64,000 nucleotides of DNA from Liolophura sinensis (taxonomy: Eukaryota > Mollusca > Polyplacophora > Chitonida > Chitonidae), in the NCBI RefSeq assembly GCF_032854445.1, contig NC_088296.1, positions 27,647,064-27,711,063 of the forward strand, read 5' to 3'. Shown here piece after piece: positions 1 to 11,639 of the stretch. Below the pieces are notes generated by a model, which searched no databases, was not told the DNA's origin, and worked only from the letters and a program-made list of their open reading frames with translations. Each line of letters opens with the position of its first letter. Positions within the stretch are counted from its first letter, which is position 1. Position numbers and translations under genes: made by a program.

Positions 1-44
1 TGTATAAACAGCACGACAAGGATGTCTTGATATGGTTATAGGAC

Positions 45-763
45 CGTCATGGGATGACACACCTACCACAACATGACCTGGTCGTCAGGGGATGACACAC
101 GTGCCACAACATGACCTGGTCGTCAGGGGATGACACACGTACCACAACATGACCTGGTCGTCAGGGGATGACACACGTACCACAACATGACCTGGTCGTC
201 AGAGGATGACACACGTACCACAACATGATTTGCTCGTCAGGGGATGGCACACGTACCACAACATGACCTGGTCGTCAGGGGATGACACACGTACCACAAC
301 ATGTCCTGCTCGTCAGGGGATGACACACGTACCACAACATGACCTGCTCGTCAGGGGATGACACACGTACAACAACATGACCTGCTCATCAGGGGATGAC
401 ACACGTACCACAACATGACCTGCTCGTCCGGGGAAGACACACGTACCACAACATGACCTGGTCGTCAGGGGATGACACACGTACCACAACATGACCTGTT
501 CGACAGGGGATGACACACATACCACAACATGACCTGGTCGTCAGGGGATGACACACGTACCACAACATGACCTGGTCTTCAGGGGATGACACACGTACCA
601 CAACATGACCTGCTCGTTAGGGGATGACACACGTACCACAACATGACCTGGTCGTCAGGGGATGACACACGTGCCACAACATGACCTGGTCGTCAGGGGA
701 TGACACACGTACCACAACATGACCTGCTCGTCAGGAGATGACACACGTACCACCACATGACCT
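45..763. repeat. 38-bp minisatellite, about 19 units
   Basis: A unit containing GATGACACACGTACCACAAC and then ATGACCTGGTCGTCAGGG repeats every 38 bp with a few substitutions per unit. The array starts a short way into the window and ends at a degraded unit near 763. Reading frames inside it stay open only because the unit lacks stops in some frames; I see no gene. Confidence 0.97.
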
Positions 764-1520
764 GGGAGGTCTTCCAGCAATCTGTTCAGCATAAAGGGGA
801 TAGTGCAACGACTTGTTGACCCGTATCAGTATAATGGTTGGGGTGGGGCCACAAGACAAGAGAGCGGTGGAAATCCGTCCTGCGACAAGGAGGCACATTA
901 CATGCATACTAAGGATTCCTTCAGCGTCATGTGACTGAAACGTTCGAGGTTAAACCCCAAGCTCTCACCCACTCACTCCCGAACCTGCGGATGGTCATAA
1001 GTTATTCTCCGCTTTCCTCTGACGACAATGCTGAACGCAGTCGTATATACGAAATGCTCTTAAGTAAACGCCATTCAAGTAAATTAATACATTCATTTTT
1101 GTTGTGTATGGTTTTGCCAGTCAGCTTCAGTTGAGGTTGTTAATACGACCAGAACACGTTCATCGAATTTATAAATGAACTGAAAAGATGCTTAGAAATA
1201 CATGACAGTCCATATCTACAGTTAATGCAATGCAATTTGCAATTTTCACCAGGAAATCATTCAGCGAAATTCTGATGAGAGAAATGGACAGTACTTCGTA
1301 GTCATTTAGCTCACAATTCATCTCGTTTAAATAAATGGACACGTACAAAATATCTCAGAATTGTTGCTCACTGTCTTAAATACTTAGAGCAGTTTATGTT
1401 GACCTTTGTATAATAATATAACTGTGAATAGACATAGTATACAGAATTGTTATGCCCTGATTTTTTTTCAGCTATTGTTACATGTTTACTATGCAAATAC
1501 CTCACATTTTTAACAGGTAA
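764..1520. other. Non-coding stretch, no gene seen
   Basis: AT-rich sequence with no recognisable coding region. A short piece around 945-1000 (containing TTAAACCCCAAGCTCTCACC) resembles sequence near 22,345-22,400 and so belongs to a dispersed repeat of this locus. Confidence 0.6.
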
Positions 1521-1640
1521 ACACCACATGTTTACTTTTTAAACATCTCTCGTGTTTACTCTGTAATCATCTCACATGTTTACGTTTTAAACATCTCTCG
1601 TGTTTACTCTGTAATCATCTCACATGTTTACAACATTAAA
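1521..1640. repeat. 48-bp tandem repeat, about 2.5 units
   Basis: The motif AAACATCTCTCGTGTTTACT starts at 1541 and again at 1589, followed each time by CTGTAATCATCTCACATG, giving a 48-bp period with a partial third unit. Confidence 0.85.
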
Positions 1641-2552
1641 CATTGTGACATGTTTATCTGATTGGCGAACAATTTGTCTTTATTGGAAACATCTATCACC
1701 ATACTACTGAAACGTTTTTATCTTTATTATAATGACTAAATCCCTTTATATACTGAACATTATTTCATGAATAAACGCCAGGGCGCGTTCCCAAGGTGTA
1801 ACAGAAAACGTTCTTGTCATTCATCCACCCAGCCGTACACTGATGATATGCTAGATTTAAACAATTCATATATAACAAAGGCTTTTACCCACCTTCCCTG
1901 GATATAAAGGAAGTCACCGACACTGCAGATGGTACATCTTATCTGCACATATATTTGTACAAAGACCAAAACGAATTTATCTCTGGCAAACACTACGACC
2001 AGAAGGATAGTTTGAATTTTGGCATTATAAATTATCCTTACTGGGACAGAAATATACTGACGGGTTCAGCATGTAGCGTGTAGATAGCTCAAGTTGTAGC
2101 ATTTGTTAGATCCTGCGTTTTATGTGACGATTTCAGTCAACGTCGCAATTAAGTTATTACTAAAAAACTAGTGTGTCAGGGTTATTCCACCAAACACTCC
2201 CATTCCAAATTTCTTGAGTTTTACAATGAGTATAATTCTCTTGTAAGTAAATACGGACAGAGTGTCCAAAATCTCTGGCACTCTGATTCATGATTCTATC
2301 TAATTCTGCTTAACCCGGGTCAGGGGTGTATCTTCATCGTGTTGAATTAGATCGCCGCGTTGGATACATGAAGCGCAACTGAGATACGTATTTTAATATC
2401 GATAACAGATATTCTAGCATGATACTCGATTGGAGCACTGATTTCACTCGTTTGCCTAGAACGTACCTTGCGACTTTCCATCCTCACTGAAAACTGTTGA
2501 CTTCTCTTTCTCTTTGGTGGTTTGTGTTTTACGTCATTTTGGATACTAGCCT
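1641..2552. other. Non-coding stretch before the 89-bp array
   Basis: No coding region recognised. The last about 80 bases (around 2,480-2,552) align by eye with 50,640-50,720, the first sign that this end of the window belongs to the same family of diverged duplicates as the 28-kb and 50-kb regions. Confidence 0.55.
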
Positions 2553-3932
2553 TGTAATTACTGACCTCAAACGTCCTTGGTTGACGGCTGGTATACGAAT
2601 GTGGGTTTCTAGGGACAGATTTGTAGACAGAACACCTCTTACTGTGATTACTTACCTAAAACTCCGTGGTTGACGGCTGGTATACGAATGTGGGTTTCTA
2701 GGCACAGATTTGTAGACATAACATCTCTTACTGTGATTACTTACCCGAGACACCTTGGTTGACGGCTGGTATACGAATGTCAGTTTCTAGGCACAGACTT
2801 GTAGACAGAACACCTCTTACTGTGATTACTTACCCGAGGCACCTTGGTTGACGGCTGGTATACGAATGTCGGTTTCTAGGCACAGACTTGTAGACAGAAC
2901 ACCTCTTTCTGTGATTACTTACCTGAAACACCTTGGTTGACGGCTGGTATACGAATGTGGGTTTCTAGGCACAGATTTGTAGACATAACACCTCTTACTG
3001 TGATTACTTACCTAAAACACCTTGGTTGACGGCTGGTATACGAATGTCGGTTTCTAGGCACAGACTTGTAGACAGAACACCTCTTACTGTGATTACTTAC
3101 CTAAAACTCCGTGGTTGACGGCTGGTATACGAATGTCGGTTTCTAGGCACAGACTTGGTTGACGGCTGGTATACGAATGTCGGTTTCTAGGGACAGATTT
3201 GTAGACATAACATCTCTTACTGTGATTACTTACCCGAGACACCTTGGTTGACGGCTGGTATACGAATGTCGGTTTCTAGGCACAGATTTGTAGACAGAAC
3301 ACATCTTACTGTGATTACTTACCCGAGACACCTTGGTTGACGGCTGGTATACGAATGTCGGTTTCTAGGCACAGATTTGTAGACAGAACACCTCTTACTG
3401 TGATTACTTACCCGAGACACCTTGGTTGACGGCTGGTATACGAATGTCGGTTTCTAGGCACAGATTTGTAGACAAAACACCTCTTACTGTGATTACTTAC
3501 CCGAGACACCTTGGTTGACGGCTGGTATACGAATGTCGGTTTCTAGGCACAGATTTGTAGACAGAACACCTCTTACTGTGATTACTTACCTAAAACACCT
3601 TGGTTGACGGCTGGTATACGAATGTCGGTTTCTAGGCACAGACTTGTAGACAAAATACCTCTTACTGTGATTACTTACCTAAAACACCTTGATTGACGGC
3701 TGGTATACGAATGTCGGTTTCTAGGCACAGATTTGTAGACAGAATACCTCTTACTGTGATTACTTACCCGAGACACCTTGGTTGACGGTTGGTATACGAA
3801 TGTCGGTTTCTAGGCACAGATTTGTAGACAGAAGACCTCTTACTGTGATTACTTACCCGAGACACCTTGGTTGACGGCTGGTATACGAATGTCGGTTTCT
3901 AGGCACAGATTTGTAGACAGAACACCTCTTGC
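2553..3932. repeat. 89-bp minisatellite, about 15 units
   Basis: Each unit contains TTGACGGCTGGTATACGAAT, TTTCTAGGCACAGA and CTCTTACTGTGATTACTTAC, spaced 89 bp apart (for example starts at 2581, 2670 and 2759). One unit near 3,115-3,155 is truncated. Units differ mainly at a few sites (CCGAGACACC versus CTAAAACACC). The array ends at 3932 in unique sequence. Confidence 0.97.
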
Positions 3933-4363
3933 TGAGCGTTATACATCTAAGTGGCCAAACCCAGACAGACATCCTCTCTGGAGAAAATAATAAATAACTA
4001 ATTCATAAAACAACCATTTGTGGAAAAAAATTTTTCGTCTTCATTTTTCGGTTAAAGAGACATGGCTGTATCTGGCACCCAGATGATAAAGGCAAGAAAT
4101 GTAGCCAGGTCATCAGCATTCCTATTGTGTTTAATTTACCATGCGCCAAAATCTGTACCGTGGGCTAAACATCAGTTATTTTGATCGCTTCTGATGAACA
4201 TTTGTTTGTTTTAATCTTACAAAAAGACCACATTGCTGTTCTTTTGCTTCTCTCAGTAAGTACAAATTCGTTCTATACAAATGCTCTGTACATTTATGCC
4301 CATAGTTTTTCAGATGTATGGCTTTGTGCCATCTTTTCGATCTATAGAATATTTCCTTCATTA
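3933..4363. other. Non-coding stretch, no gene seen
   Basis: AT-rich unique sequence between the 89-bp array and the first ankyrin-like block. It could be intronic if that block is a real exon. Confidence 0.5.
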
Positions 4364-4462
4364 CATGGGAGTACACCTTTACACAGGGCAGTTCTTGGGG
4401 GCAATGGTGATGCTGTTTATCTGCTGTACGAGAAATGGGTCGACGTCAGTGGTCAGGCAAAG
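4364..4462 (+). pseudogene. Ankyrin-repeat exon-like block, acceptor missing
   Basis: The 33 codons read as one ankyrin repeat: STPLHRAVLGGNGDAV followed by YLLYEKWVDVSGQAK, matching the TPLHxAxxxG and VxxLL positions of the family. The block ends in AAG followed by GTCAGT, a plausible splice donor at 4463. It has the same 99-bp length and phase as the block at 5273-5371. The three bases before it are TTA rather than AG, so the acceptor is missing if the boundary is as in the other blocks. Ankyrin repeats mediate protein binding; the parent gene cannot be identified. It may be a decayed exon, or the true boundary may lie a few bases away. Confidence 0.45.
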
Positions 4463-5272
4463 GTCAGTAACTTATGGTTACACATTGTTTATTCCTCATG
4501 TCATGGAGCAGCCCTCGTCTCAACACCCAAATCATCACGGGCATAGACGAGACGTTAATGAACCAGACACTTTCAGGATATTCATTACACTGTAGAAAGC
4601 CTCCACAGAAGAAAAATGTGAAGTCCTGTACAACATACAAAAAACTCTTTTAAAATGAAATTACATAAATGTAAACCAACATGTGCACTTTACAGCCCAG
4701 TATAAAATGTTCAGGGAGGCTGTTTTAAGCACCAAGGCGGCGAATGCCGTATAATGCCGTCATTAAGCCGGCGTAGCGTTTCGACTCATTTCAAAAACCG
4801 GATTTGACAAATCGAGATACAACACTACGACAACAGAACGACGTTCGTTTAGGACAAGGCGCTCTCGTTGTTCGGCACTGCAGGATGAATCTTTCAATTT
4901 TTACATAGGGTGATATATACAATATATTAAAATAATTTTAGAAAGTACTAGGATGATCTTATGGATTACCTTGTTGGTTGGATTTGGGTTTACAATATTT
5001 CAGAAATAGAGATGTCTTCTCAGTATTTTGATTTAAATAAGATTCCTACCTGTTGCAAGACAGACATGAATGCTTACCGTGCCCTACACTTTGCGGCTAT
5101 GTCACTTCCGGGGACGTCAGTCTGTTGCTTTTATGATGTTACTCGAACACTGCATATTGTAATTATGTGACAGCGCACTTTAGCTGTTAAATCTGTAAAC
5201 AGGTTTCATCCTGTTGAAAACCGGCGTAACACAAGTGGTATATATGTGATGTATTAGTATTATATTCCACAG
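4463..5272. other. Probable intron or spacer
   Basis: No complete coding block. Around 5,066-5,110 the codons AYRALHFAAMS resemble the start of an ankyrin repeat, but the rest of the repeat is not there and no donor follows. Confidence 0.4.
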
Positions 5273-5371
5273 TACAGATGGATGCCTCTGCACCTGGCAG
5301 CTCAGGAAGGCAACGTGGGTCTTGTTCGCCTGTTAACGGAAAAGGGCGCTAGTGTCCATGCAGTGCAAAAG
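5273..5371 (+). CDS. Ankyrin-repeat exon (single 33-residue repeat)
   Basis: An acceptor-like TATTCCACAG ends at 5272, then 33 codons read RWMPLHLAAQEGNVGLVRLL and TEKGASVHAVQK, and a donor-like GTAGCG begins at 5372. All hallmark positions of an ankyrin repeat are present (PLHLAAxxGNxxLVRLL, then KGAxV). One exon per repeat with phase-0 borders is common in animal ankyrin genes. Ankyrin repeats fold as two helices and a loop and bind partner proteins. Neighbouring blocks at 4364 and 8415 suggest a multi-repeat gene on the plus strand, but spacing is wide and the other two lack a splice signal, so a decayed gene is equally possible. Confidence 0.6.
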
Positions 5372-5899
5372 GTAGCGGGTTTTCTCATATGTCTGAACCA
5401 CTTATGCATTGAATTCAACATACAGTAAATACGTGAATGCTGTGCAGATCCAGCCATTTCTTCGATGTTGAACCAATTGTCAACCAGTACAACCCCTTTG
5501 GTATCCACAACAGTTTAACTACCAACATAAACAAAGGAAGAATCCTAGGACAGTAATATTATATTGAAGTTACGTTATCTTTATCGACAGTGATAAAGGT
5601 GATAATGCCAAAGTCAAACAAAGTACGAGTCTTTACAAACACCTATTCGTATACACAACAATGTACGAGTCACATAAACAATGAAGCAAATGTATGCGCA
5701 ATAAGCTTCTCTTTGTGTATCGATCTGCTACAAACTAATTTAAGTGTGTCGTTGAGCGATCATTTAGTCTGTAAATACGATCACCCTGACATAACATTTT
5801 AAGAATACAAGTTCCCACATGTAAACATATTTACAGTCAGTGGTGTACCTTACAAGTGCGCTTGTTTACGTGTCAGACAAACATGTATCTGCTCATCGG

Positions 5900-5901
<2 letters not shown>
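5372..5901. other. Non-coding, no gene seen
   Basis: AT-rich spacer between the ankyrin-like exon and the AT microsatellite. I see nothing in it. Confidence 0.5.

Positions 5902-5981
<80 letters not shown>
5902..5981. repeat. (AT)40 microsatellite
   Basis: Eighty bases of uninterrupted AT dinucleotide. Frames through it give Tyr-Ile runs on both strands, which are not coding. Confidence 0.99.
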
Positions 5982-5984
<3 letters not shown>

Positions 5985-6959
5985 AGGGAACCAAACATAC
6001 AAATAAGTAGCTCAGTTTTTATGGCACAGCTTTCACGCATTTTACACAGAACGCTTTTTATGACCGACACAATTGCGAAGGCAGTAATGATGACCTTAAT
6101 TGTTTCAAGTCGTTAAGGAACAAAAAAGTGATATTCATGCTGACACTGGGCCCACCTTGTTTTCTTGCTCTAACTTCTCGGTGATGAACGTCAAGCGAGG
6201 CAGCAACAAACACCACTTTCAAAGTATTTGTCATGATCAGACTCAAGTGTGAGGCGCCTCGAATTCTAGGCAGACGTTCTACGCGTTACCAAGCTGTTTA
6301 AATGTATCCTTATGATAAACGTTCTCATGAATAGAAAACAGTGAATAATTGGCATATAGATGATGTGAAATTCTGATTTACCCCTTGCTTTAGCCTGTCA
6401 GATTCATACACGGAACAGTTTCGCCAATTTTTGTTCATATTTGTTATTTCACAAATAAACTGTTTCTTGCAGTGCCGCCTTTAGTACACATGACGCCCAC
6501 ACTTTGAGCACAAGACAAACGTCTAGTGTTGTCGTTGTACCATTGTGTTCCGGGTTTTTATCAGTTCCCGGTTTTTACCGGCTTCGAACCACTTTGTGTT
6601 AGTTATCTTAGATATGTTAAGCCACGGAGATCAACATTTGTAGAAATATCATCACGTAAATGTCTATTTAATAGCTGATTGTGAGTTTGCATAGTGTCTT
6701 CTTCGAAAAAATCCTTTCATTCGGGAAAGAAAGTATTGGACGTCAGAGTATATCTTGCTACTGGCAGTAAAGCCTACTTTGACAACATATACATCGGTGA
6801 AGAAAAACAACAACAAAAATAAATATAGCTGTCAGGGACAGCGATGCCGGGGTTCAAGCCAGTAGGGCCGTTATATGCATGTATCGGCGCATATACAATA
6901 AATGTGGATCCCTGGAAACATATTCACTGGGCAGTCTCCAGCTTTACAGCTTTAACAGT
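5982..6959. other. Non-coding, no gene seen
   Basis: AT-rich unique sequence with no recognisable gene, RNA or mobile element. Confidence 0.5.
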
Positions 6960-7440
6960 TTTCTTTAACAGTCATTTGCAAAAATGGCGGAAAATGCAAC
7001 TTTTTGCAATTCGATCGCAATTTGCGACAAAAACATGCATCGTAGCAAAGAAATAAGATAAGATTCGTGATCAGGACGTCAAACTAGGTCGGGTAGCTGG
7101 CTGTCAACATTTATACTTTCATCTTAGTCATAAATGCATTTATAATGCCTTGTATAACATGGGGACGTCAAAGTGCCAAATGTCAAAGGTAAATCAGCCT
7201 TTGAACAATTTTTCAAGCACTTCAACTCCTACATTTAATAAGCCATTTGAAAGATTTTCCGCACACATTGAGTTCACACATAGTCCTTTGCACTCAGCCA
7301 TTTTCAGCTCTGCAACTATAGCCGTTTTTTGTCACGTAACTTCCAAAAATAGGAAAAAATTGCAACTTTTCTCACTTTGATCGCAATTTGCGACAAAAAC
7401 ATGCACTACTGGAATAAAATAAGACCAGATTCGTGATCAG
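6960..7440. repeat. Imperfect direct duplication, about 370-bp spacing
   Basis: The block with GATCGCAATTTGCGACAAAA, ACATGCA and then GATTCGTGATCAGGACGTCA occurs near 7,010-7,090 and again near 7,380-7,450, each preceded by a diverged copy of an ATGGCGGAAAATGCAACTTT-like stretch. This looks like an old tandem duplication of about 370 bp. From 7,440 to 8,050 there are several short TGACGTCACTTCCGG-like motifs but no gene. Confidence 0.65.
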
Positions 7441-8055
7441 GACGTCAAATTACGTCAGGTAACATAATTAAAAGACTCAAATTCAAAATTTTTTATTTGG
7501 GATGACGTCACTTCCGTTTCCGGTTTTTTCCTGACATATTGCATTCTGCCTCTGTCAAAGAATTTACAGGCAACAGTTGTTCCATGTAGAGAATGTCAGG
7601 TCAATCGGATGTTAAGTTCAGAAGAAAATGTTTCCCAAATCTTTTAGTACAACCCAACATGGCGGATGGGTCACGTGACCTGGGGTACCTAAACTTTTAT
7701 TCGTATAAAAGACAGTCCCCACTCCTAGTTCAATTTCACGCATTTCTGCCATGCTAATTTAGCCGCAAAAGTTTTTCAATTTTAAAGCTTGTAAAAATAG
7801 CCATTTTCGTTTTGGGATGTACTATTTCCGGTTTGCTGACGTCACTTCCGGTTATGTCAAATTTCTCTTCATGCCTTGGGATGATGTTAGGCCTTAAGAC
7901 TGCGACTCCAACTTCATTGGTTACAGTTTTGATGACGTCACTTCAGGTTTCCCAAAATTAGCATATCTGGACTCGGCGTCCAAAACTGCATCAGGCGGGG
8001 ATATTTCAGATCAATCCCATTAGCCGTTTTGCAGAAGAAGATTTTTAAAGCTTTT

Positions 8056-8310
8056 GATTTATTTATTTATTTATTTAATTGGTGTTTCACGCCGTACGCA
8101 AGAATATTTCACTTAGGCCTATACGACGGCGGCCAGCATTATGGTGGGAGGAAACCGGGCAGGGTCGGGGGAAACCCACGACCATCCACAGGTTGACCTT
8201 CCCACTTACGACCAGAGAGGAAAGCAGCATGAACCGGACTTGAACTCACAGCGACCGCATTGGTGAGAGACTCCTGGGCCATTACGCTGTGATAGCGCGC
8301 TAATCAACTG
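8056..8310 (-). mobile_element. tRNA-derived SINE, full-length, minus strand
   Basis: Read on the minus strand this begins with a tRNA-like head (a GCTCAGTTGG-like A box, diverged here), passes CTGGCCGCCGTCGTATA and the ACGGCGTGAAACACCAAT segment, and ends in an AAATAAATAAAT tail (plus-strand ATTTATTTATTT at 8058). The same element recurs at 10,403 and 58,812, which fixes its ends. I did not find a clear target duplication. A CCTA insertion lies in the central region. Confidence 0.88.
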
Positions 8311-8414
8311 AATGGCTTAAACCCCTAATAAGTAAACATGGCTTAGACAAAGTATTCAGTGGTCTATACAAAATAGGTAATGTTTGTGTGATACATTGTC
8401 ATTTTCTTCCACAG

Positions 8415-8513
8415 AATGGATGGACGGCTCTGCACATTGCAGTTCAGAAATGTCATTTTGACATCGCCGCTCTACTCGTGAACAAAGGTGCTAACGTCGA
8501 CGAACTGGGAACT
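8415..8513 (+). pseudogene. Ankyrin-repeat exon-like block, donor missing
   Basis: A good acceptor (CTTCCACAG ending at 8414) precedes 33 codons reading NGWTALHIAVQKCHFDIAAL and LVNKGANVDELGT, a well-formed ankyrin repeat. The block has the same 99-bp phase-0 layout as 5273-5371, but the expected GT donor at 8514 is ATTTAC instead. Reading could continue to a GT near 8,535 without a stop. It is either a repeat whose donor moved, or a decayed exon. It sits just downstream of a SINE. Confidence 0.5.
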
Positions 8514-9301
8514 ATTTACATGAAGCATAAATATGTTTGTTCCATAATTTGCCCCAGTCAGTGATATAACAACAGTTATGTAGAGTTTCAATACACCATT
8601 CGTTACATAAATAACCCGAAATTTTCATTGGTCACCTGAACTTTCATTAACAAGCTTATCCGATGACAAAGCACAACTGCATACCGGTCTACTTTAATTG
8701 TTTGTTGCCGTGCACAAAAAAAGAGAAAACAGGCTAGCGATCACTTATTACATTAAGACAGCGGTAACATTTGTATTCATGAAGTTTTTAAGAAATAGTT
8801 GGTGAAAGGAAATGAAACGCTTGACACTGTACACGCCCTAACCAAGGTATTCACAAACACAAGTATAACCGTCACTGCGTCAGGCGTCATCGGCAGCAGC
8901 ATGTCTCAGGATCAGATTTTCACGAAATTAAACACCTACAAACACACCTTATTACTTTGTTGAGCACCAAGGAGTTGTCTCGTGTGTATGAACACGTCTG
9001 GAACTGGTGTACTTCAAGACTATTCTTAGATCTAGTTCATTCTATTTTCCACACCGAACATGATAATGTTACCGTATGATATTACCTGCTACACGAAGGG
9101 GCTTCTTCGCAACACTGTTATGACAACTGGCGTATGTTTACAAGAAATTTACTGGAACTTTACTAGCATTTTACAAGTACGTAAACAAAATTCCAGCATG
9201 GTCTTACGTCTTGTTCGCAAACAAAAGCTGTAAATGTCCAGTACAAGTCGGATAATCATTTGCTGGTTCTAAATGCACATCTAAATGTCCGACGCGCGTC
9301 G
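8514..9301. other. Non-coding, no gene seen
   Basis: Unique AT-rich sequence between the ankyrin-like block and the 18-bp array. I see nothing in it. Confidence 0.5.
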
Positions 9302-10350
9302 CCTGTATGAATGATGTCACCTGTGTGAATGATGTTACCTGTGTGAATGATGCCACCTGTGTCAATGATGTCGCCTGTGCCAGTGCTGTCACCAGTGTCA
9401 ATGATGTCACCAGTGTTAATGATGTCACCTGTGTGAATGATGTCACCTGTGTGAATGATGTCACCAGTGTCAATGATGTAACCAGTGTCAATGATGTCAC
9501 CTGTGTCAATGATGTCACCTGTGTGAATGATGTCACCAGTGTCAATGATGTAACCAGTGTCAATGATGTCACCTGTGTCAATGATGTCAGTTGAGCCAGT
9601 GCTGTCACCAGTGTCAATGATGTAACCAGTGTCAATGATGTAACCAGTGTCAATGATGTCACCTGTGTGAATGATGTCACCAGTGTCAATGATGTAACCA
9701 GTGTCAATGATGTCACCTGTGTCAATGATGTCAGTTGAGCCAGTGCTGTCACCAGTGTCAATGATGTCACCAGTGTTAATGATGTCACCTGTGTGAATGA
9801 TATCGCCTGTGCCAGTGCTGTCACCAGTGTCAATGATGTCACCAGTGTCAATGATGTCACCTGTGTCAGTGATGTCACCTATGTGAATGATGTCACCTGT
9901 GCCAATGATGCCACCTGTGTGAATGATGTCACCAGTGCGAATGATGTCACCAGTGTAAATGATGCCATCTGTGTGAATGATGTCACCAGTGTCAATGATG
10001 TCACCTGTGTCAATGATGTCACCTGTGTGAATGATGTCACCTGTGTGAATGATGTCACCTGTGTAAATGATGTCACCTGTGTGAATGATGTTGCCTGTGT
10101 GAATGATGTCACCTGTGTCAATGATGTCACCTGTGTGAATGATGTCACCTGTGTGAATTATGTCGCCTGTGTCAATGTTGTCACCCGTGTCAATGACGTC
10201 ACCTGTGTCAATGTCGTCACCAGTGTCAATGATGTCACCTGTGGCAACGACATCAACTGTACCAGTGATGTCACCTGTGTGAATGATGCCACCTGTGTGA
10301 ATGATGTCGCCTGTGTGAATGATGTCGCCCGTCAATGATGTCAACTGTGT
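9302..10350. repeat. 18-bp minisatellite, about 58 units
   Basis: The units AATGATGTCACCTGTGTG and AATGATGTCACCAGTGTC alternate irregularly with single-base variants. Because 18 is a multiple of three and the unit lacks stops in several frames, long frames run through it on both strands: NDVTCV repeats on plus, HTGDII and TSLTQV repeats on minus (one minus frame of 374 codons spans 9,256-10,380). No start context, splice signal or unique domain supports translation. Confidence 0.97.
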
Positions 10351-10402
10351 CAGTGATGTCACCTCTGTCAATGACTTCAACTGTACATTCTTGATACATT
10401 CC

Positions 10403-10672
10403 GAGGCCTCTGTGGCTCAGTTGGTTAGCGCGCTAGCACAGCGTAATGTGCCAGGAGTCTCTCACCAATGCGGTTGCTGTGAGTTCAAGTCCTGCTCATG
10501 CTGGCTTCCTCTCCTGTCGTAAGTGAGAAGGTCTGTTAGCAGCCTGTGGATGGTCGTGGGTTTCCGCCGGGCTGTGCCCGGTTTTCTCCCACCATAATGC
10601 TGGCCGCCGTCGTATAAGTAAAATATTCTTGCGTACGGCGTAAAACACCAATCAAATAAATAAATAAATAAA
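10403..10672 (+). mobile_element. tRNA-derived SINE, full-length, with 12-bp target duplication
   Basis: The head CTCTGTGGCTCAGTTGGTTA carries a pol III A box, and GTGAGTTCAAGTCC near 10,478 serves as B box. The body contains CATAATGCTGGCCGCCGTCG and TAAAACACCAATCAAATAAA, with an AAAT-repeat tail. TTGATACATTCC flanks it at 10,391-10,402 and 10,673-10,684. It is non-autonomous; movement would depend on a LINE reverse transcriptase, as for other SINEs. It inserted immediately beyond the 18-bp array. Confidence 0.95.
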
Positions 10673-10684
10673 TTGATACATTCC

Positions 10685-11639
10685 TAATACCACCATACAT
10701 GCCTGCAAGGTTGTAGGAAAATCTATAAAAAATTTTTTTTTTGAAATTTAGGAAGCATCCGTGATTTTTTTCCAGGATAATGGCAATTCAGTTAGCCAGA
10801 AAAAGAAAATGCCTGGGTGGACAAGGCCTAATGTTACATATGACCGAAAACTTCCTTCATCTCCACACAAACACGATGCAGAGTCAGTTCCCAGCAGCTT
10901 GCCGAGCGAATTAAGGGGAGATAACTCTAGGTGAATCTTTCCTGTGTCAAAACCACTCCAGAATTGTGGATATCGTATTCAGTAAGAGTCAGAATGTATG
11001 TTTATGCGAGATGACGTTGCTCTTGACTACATTTTACGGTTTCCCATTAAGTTATTTTCTCGGATGAAAAAATGTTAATTTGGTTTAAAAAATGAGATAT
11101 TTTGTAAGTTATTCCTACAAAATTCTTGGTACACAACATGATTTTTTTATATTCTTCTCTTTAAATTAATAGCGGTGTTAAAACATGTCGGCCCTACTAA
11201 CATCTGACATGTCTATCCCAAGACTGCTACATGTAAAACAGGTGTCATAAAATGTGACAACACAGAGTAAGGCGTGTGGAGGGTTTTATGTTATCATCAT
11301 GTGTCTGAAGTTCTCTCAAAATGCAGTGATCGTGCTGTGTTCAAAATGATTACTTAAAGGTTACATCGTAATATCCAAAGTTATGTGGTTATCGTCACAC
11401 GTGATTTTTACTTCGCTATCAGTTGCGGACCATATGCAAAGACACATATTAAATAGAGAGGAAACAGTATCGAGTCTGTCACGCAATATTCAGGCTAGTA
11501 CGTTTATCTACCCAATTAATATCTCCGCCTGTTGCCCATTTCTCCAAATGAAAGGGGTTTGATCTTGTTCAAGACCTTAATATGTTTTTAACATTTATAT
11601 ACAGGTGTAATCTTGGCATATCATTTATTGTAAAAGATG
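10685..11639. other. Non-coding, no gene seen
   Basis: Unique AT-rich sequence between the SINE and the 60-bp array. I see nothing in it. Confidence 0.5.

Noticed and set aside
45-763. CRISPR-like regular repeats (38-bp arrays here and at 16.3-24.3 kb)
   Set aside because: Repeats are directly adjacent with no unique spacers, and the sequence is animal-like. They are minisatellites.
5066-5130. Another ankyrin exon
   Set aside because: Only the first ten residues resemble the repeat; the second helix and a splice donor are missing.
10403-10480. tRNA gene at the SINE heads (also 53,230-53,302 and 58,812-58,890)
   Set aside because: A and B boxes are present but the sequence continues into the SINE body and recurs with target duplications, so these are SINE promoters.
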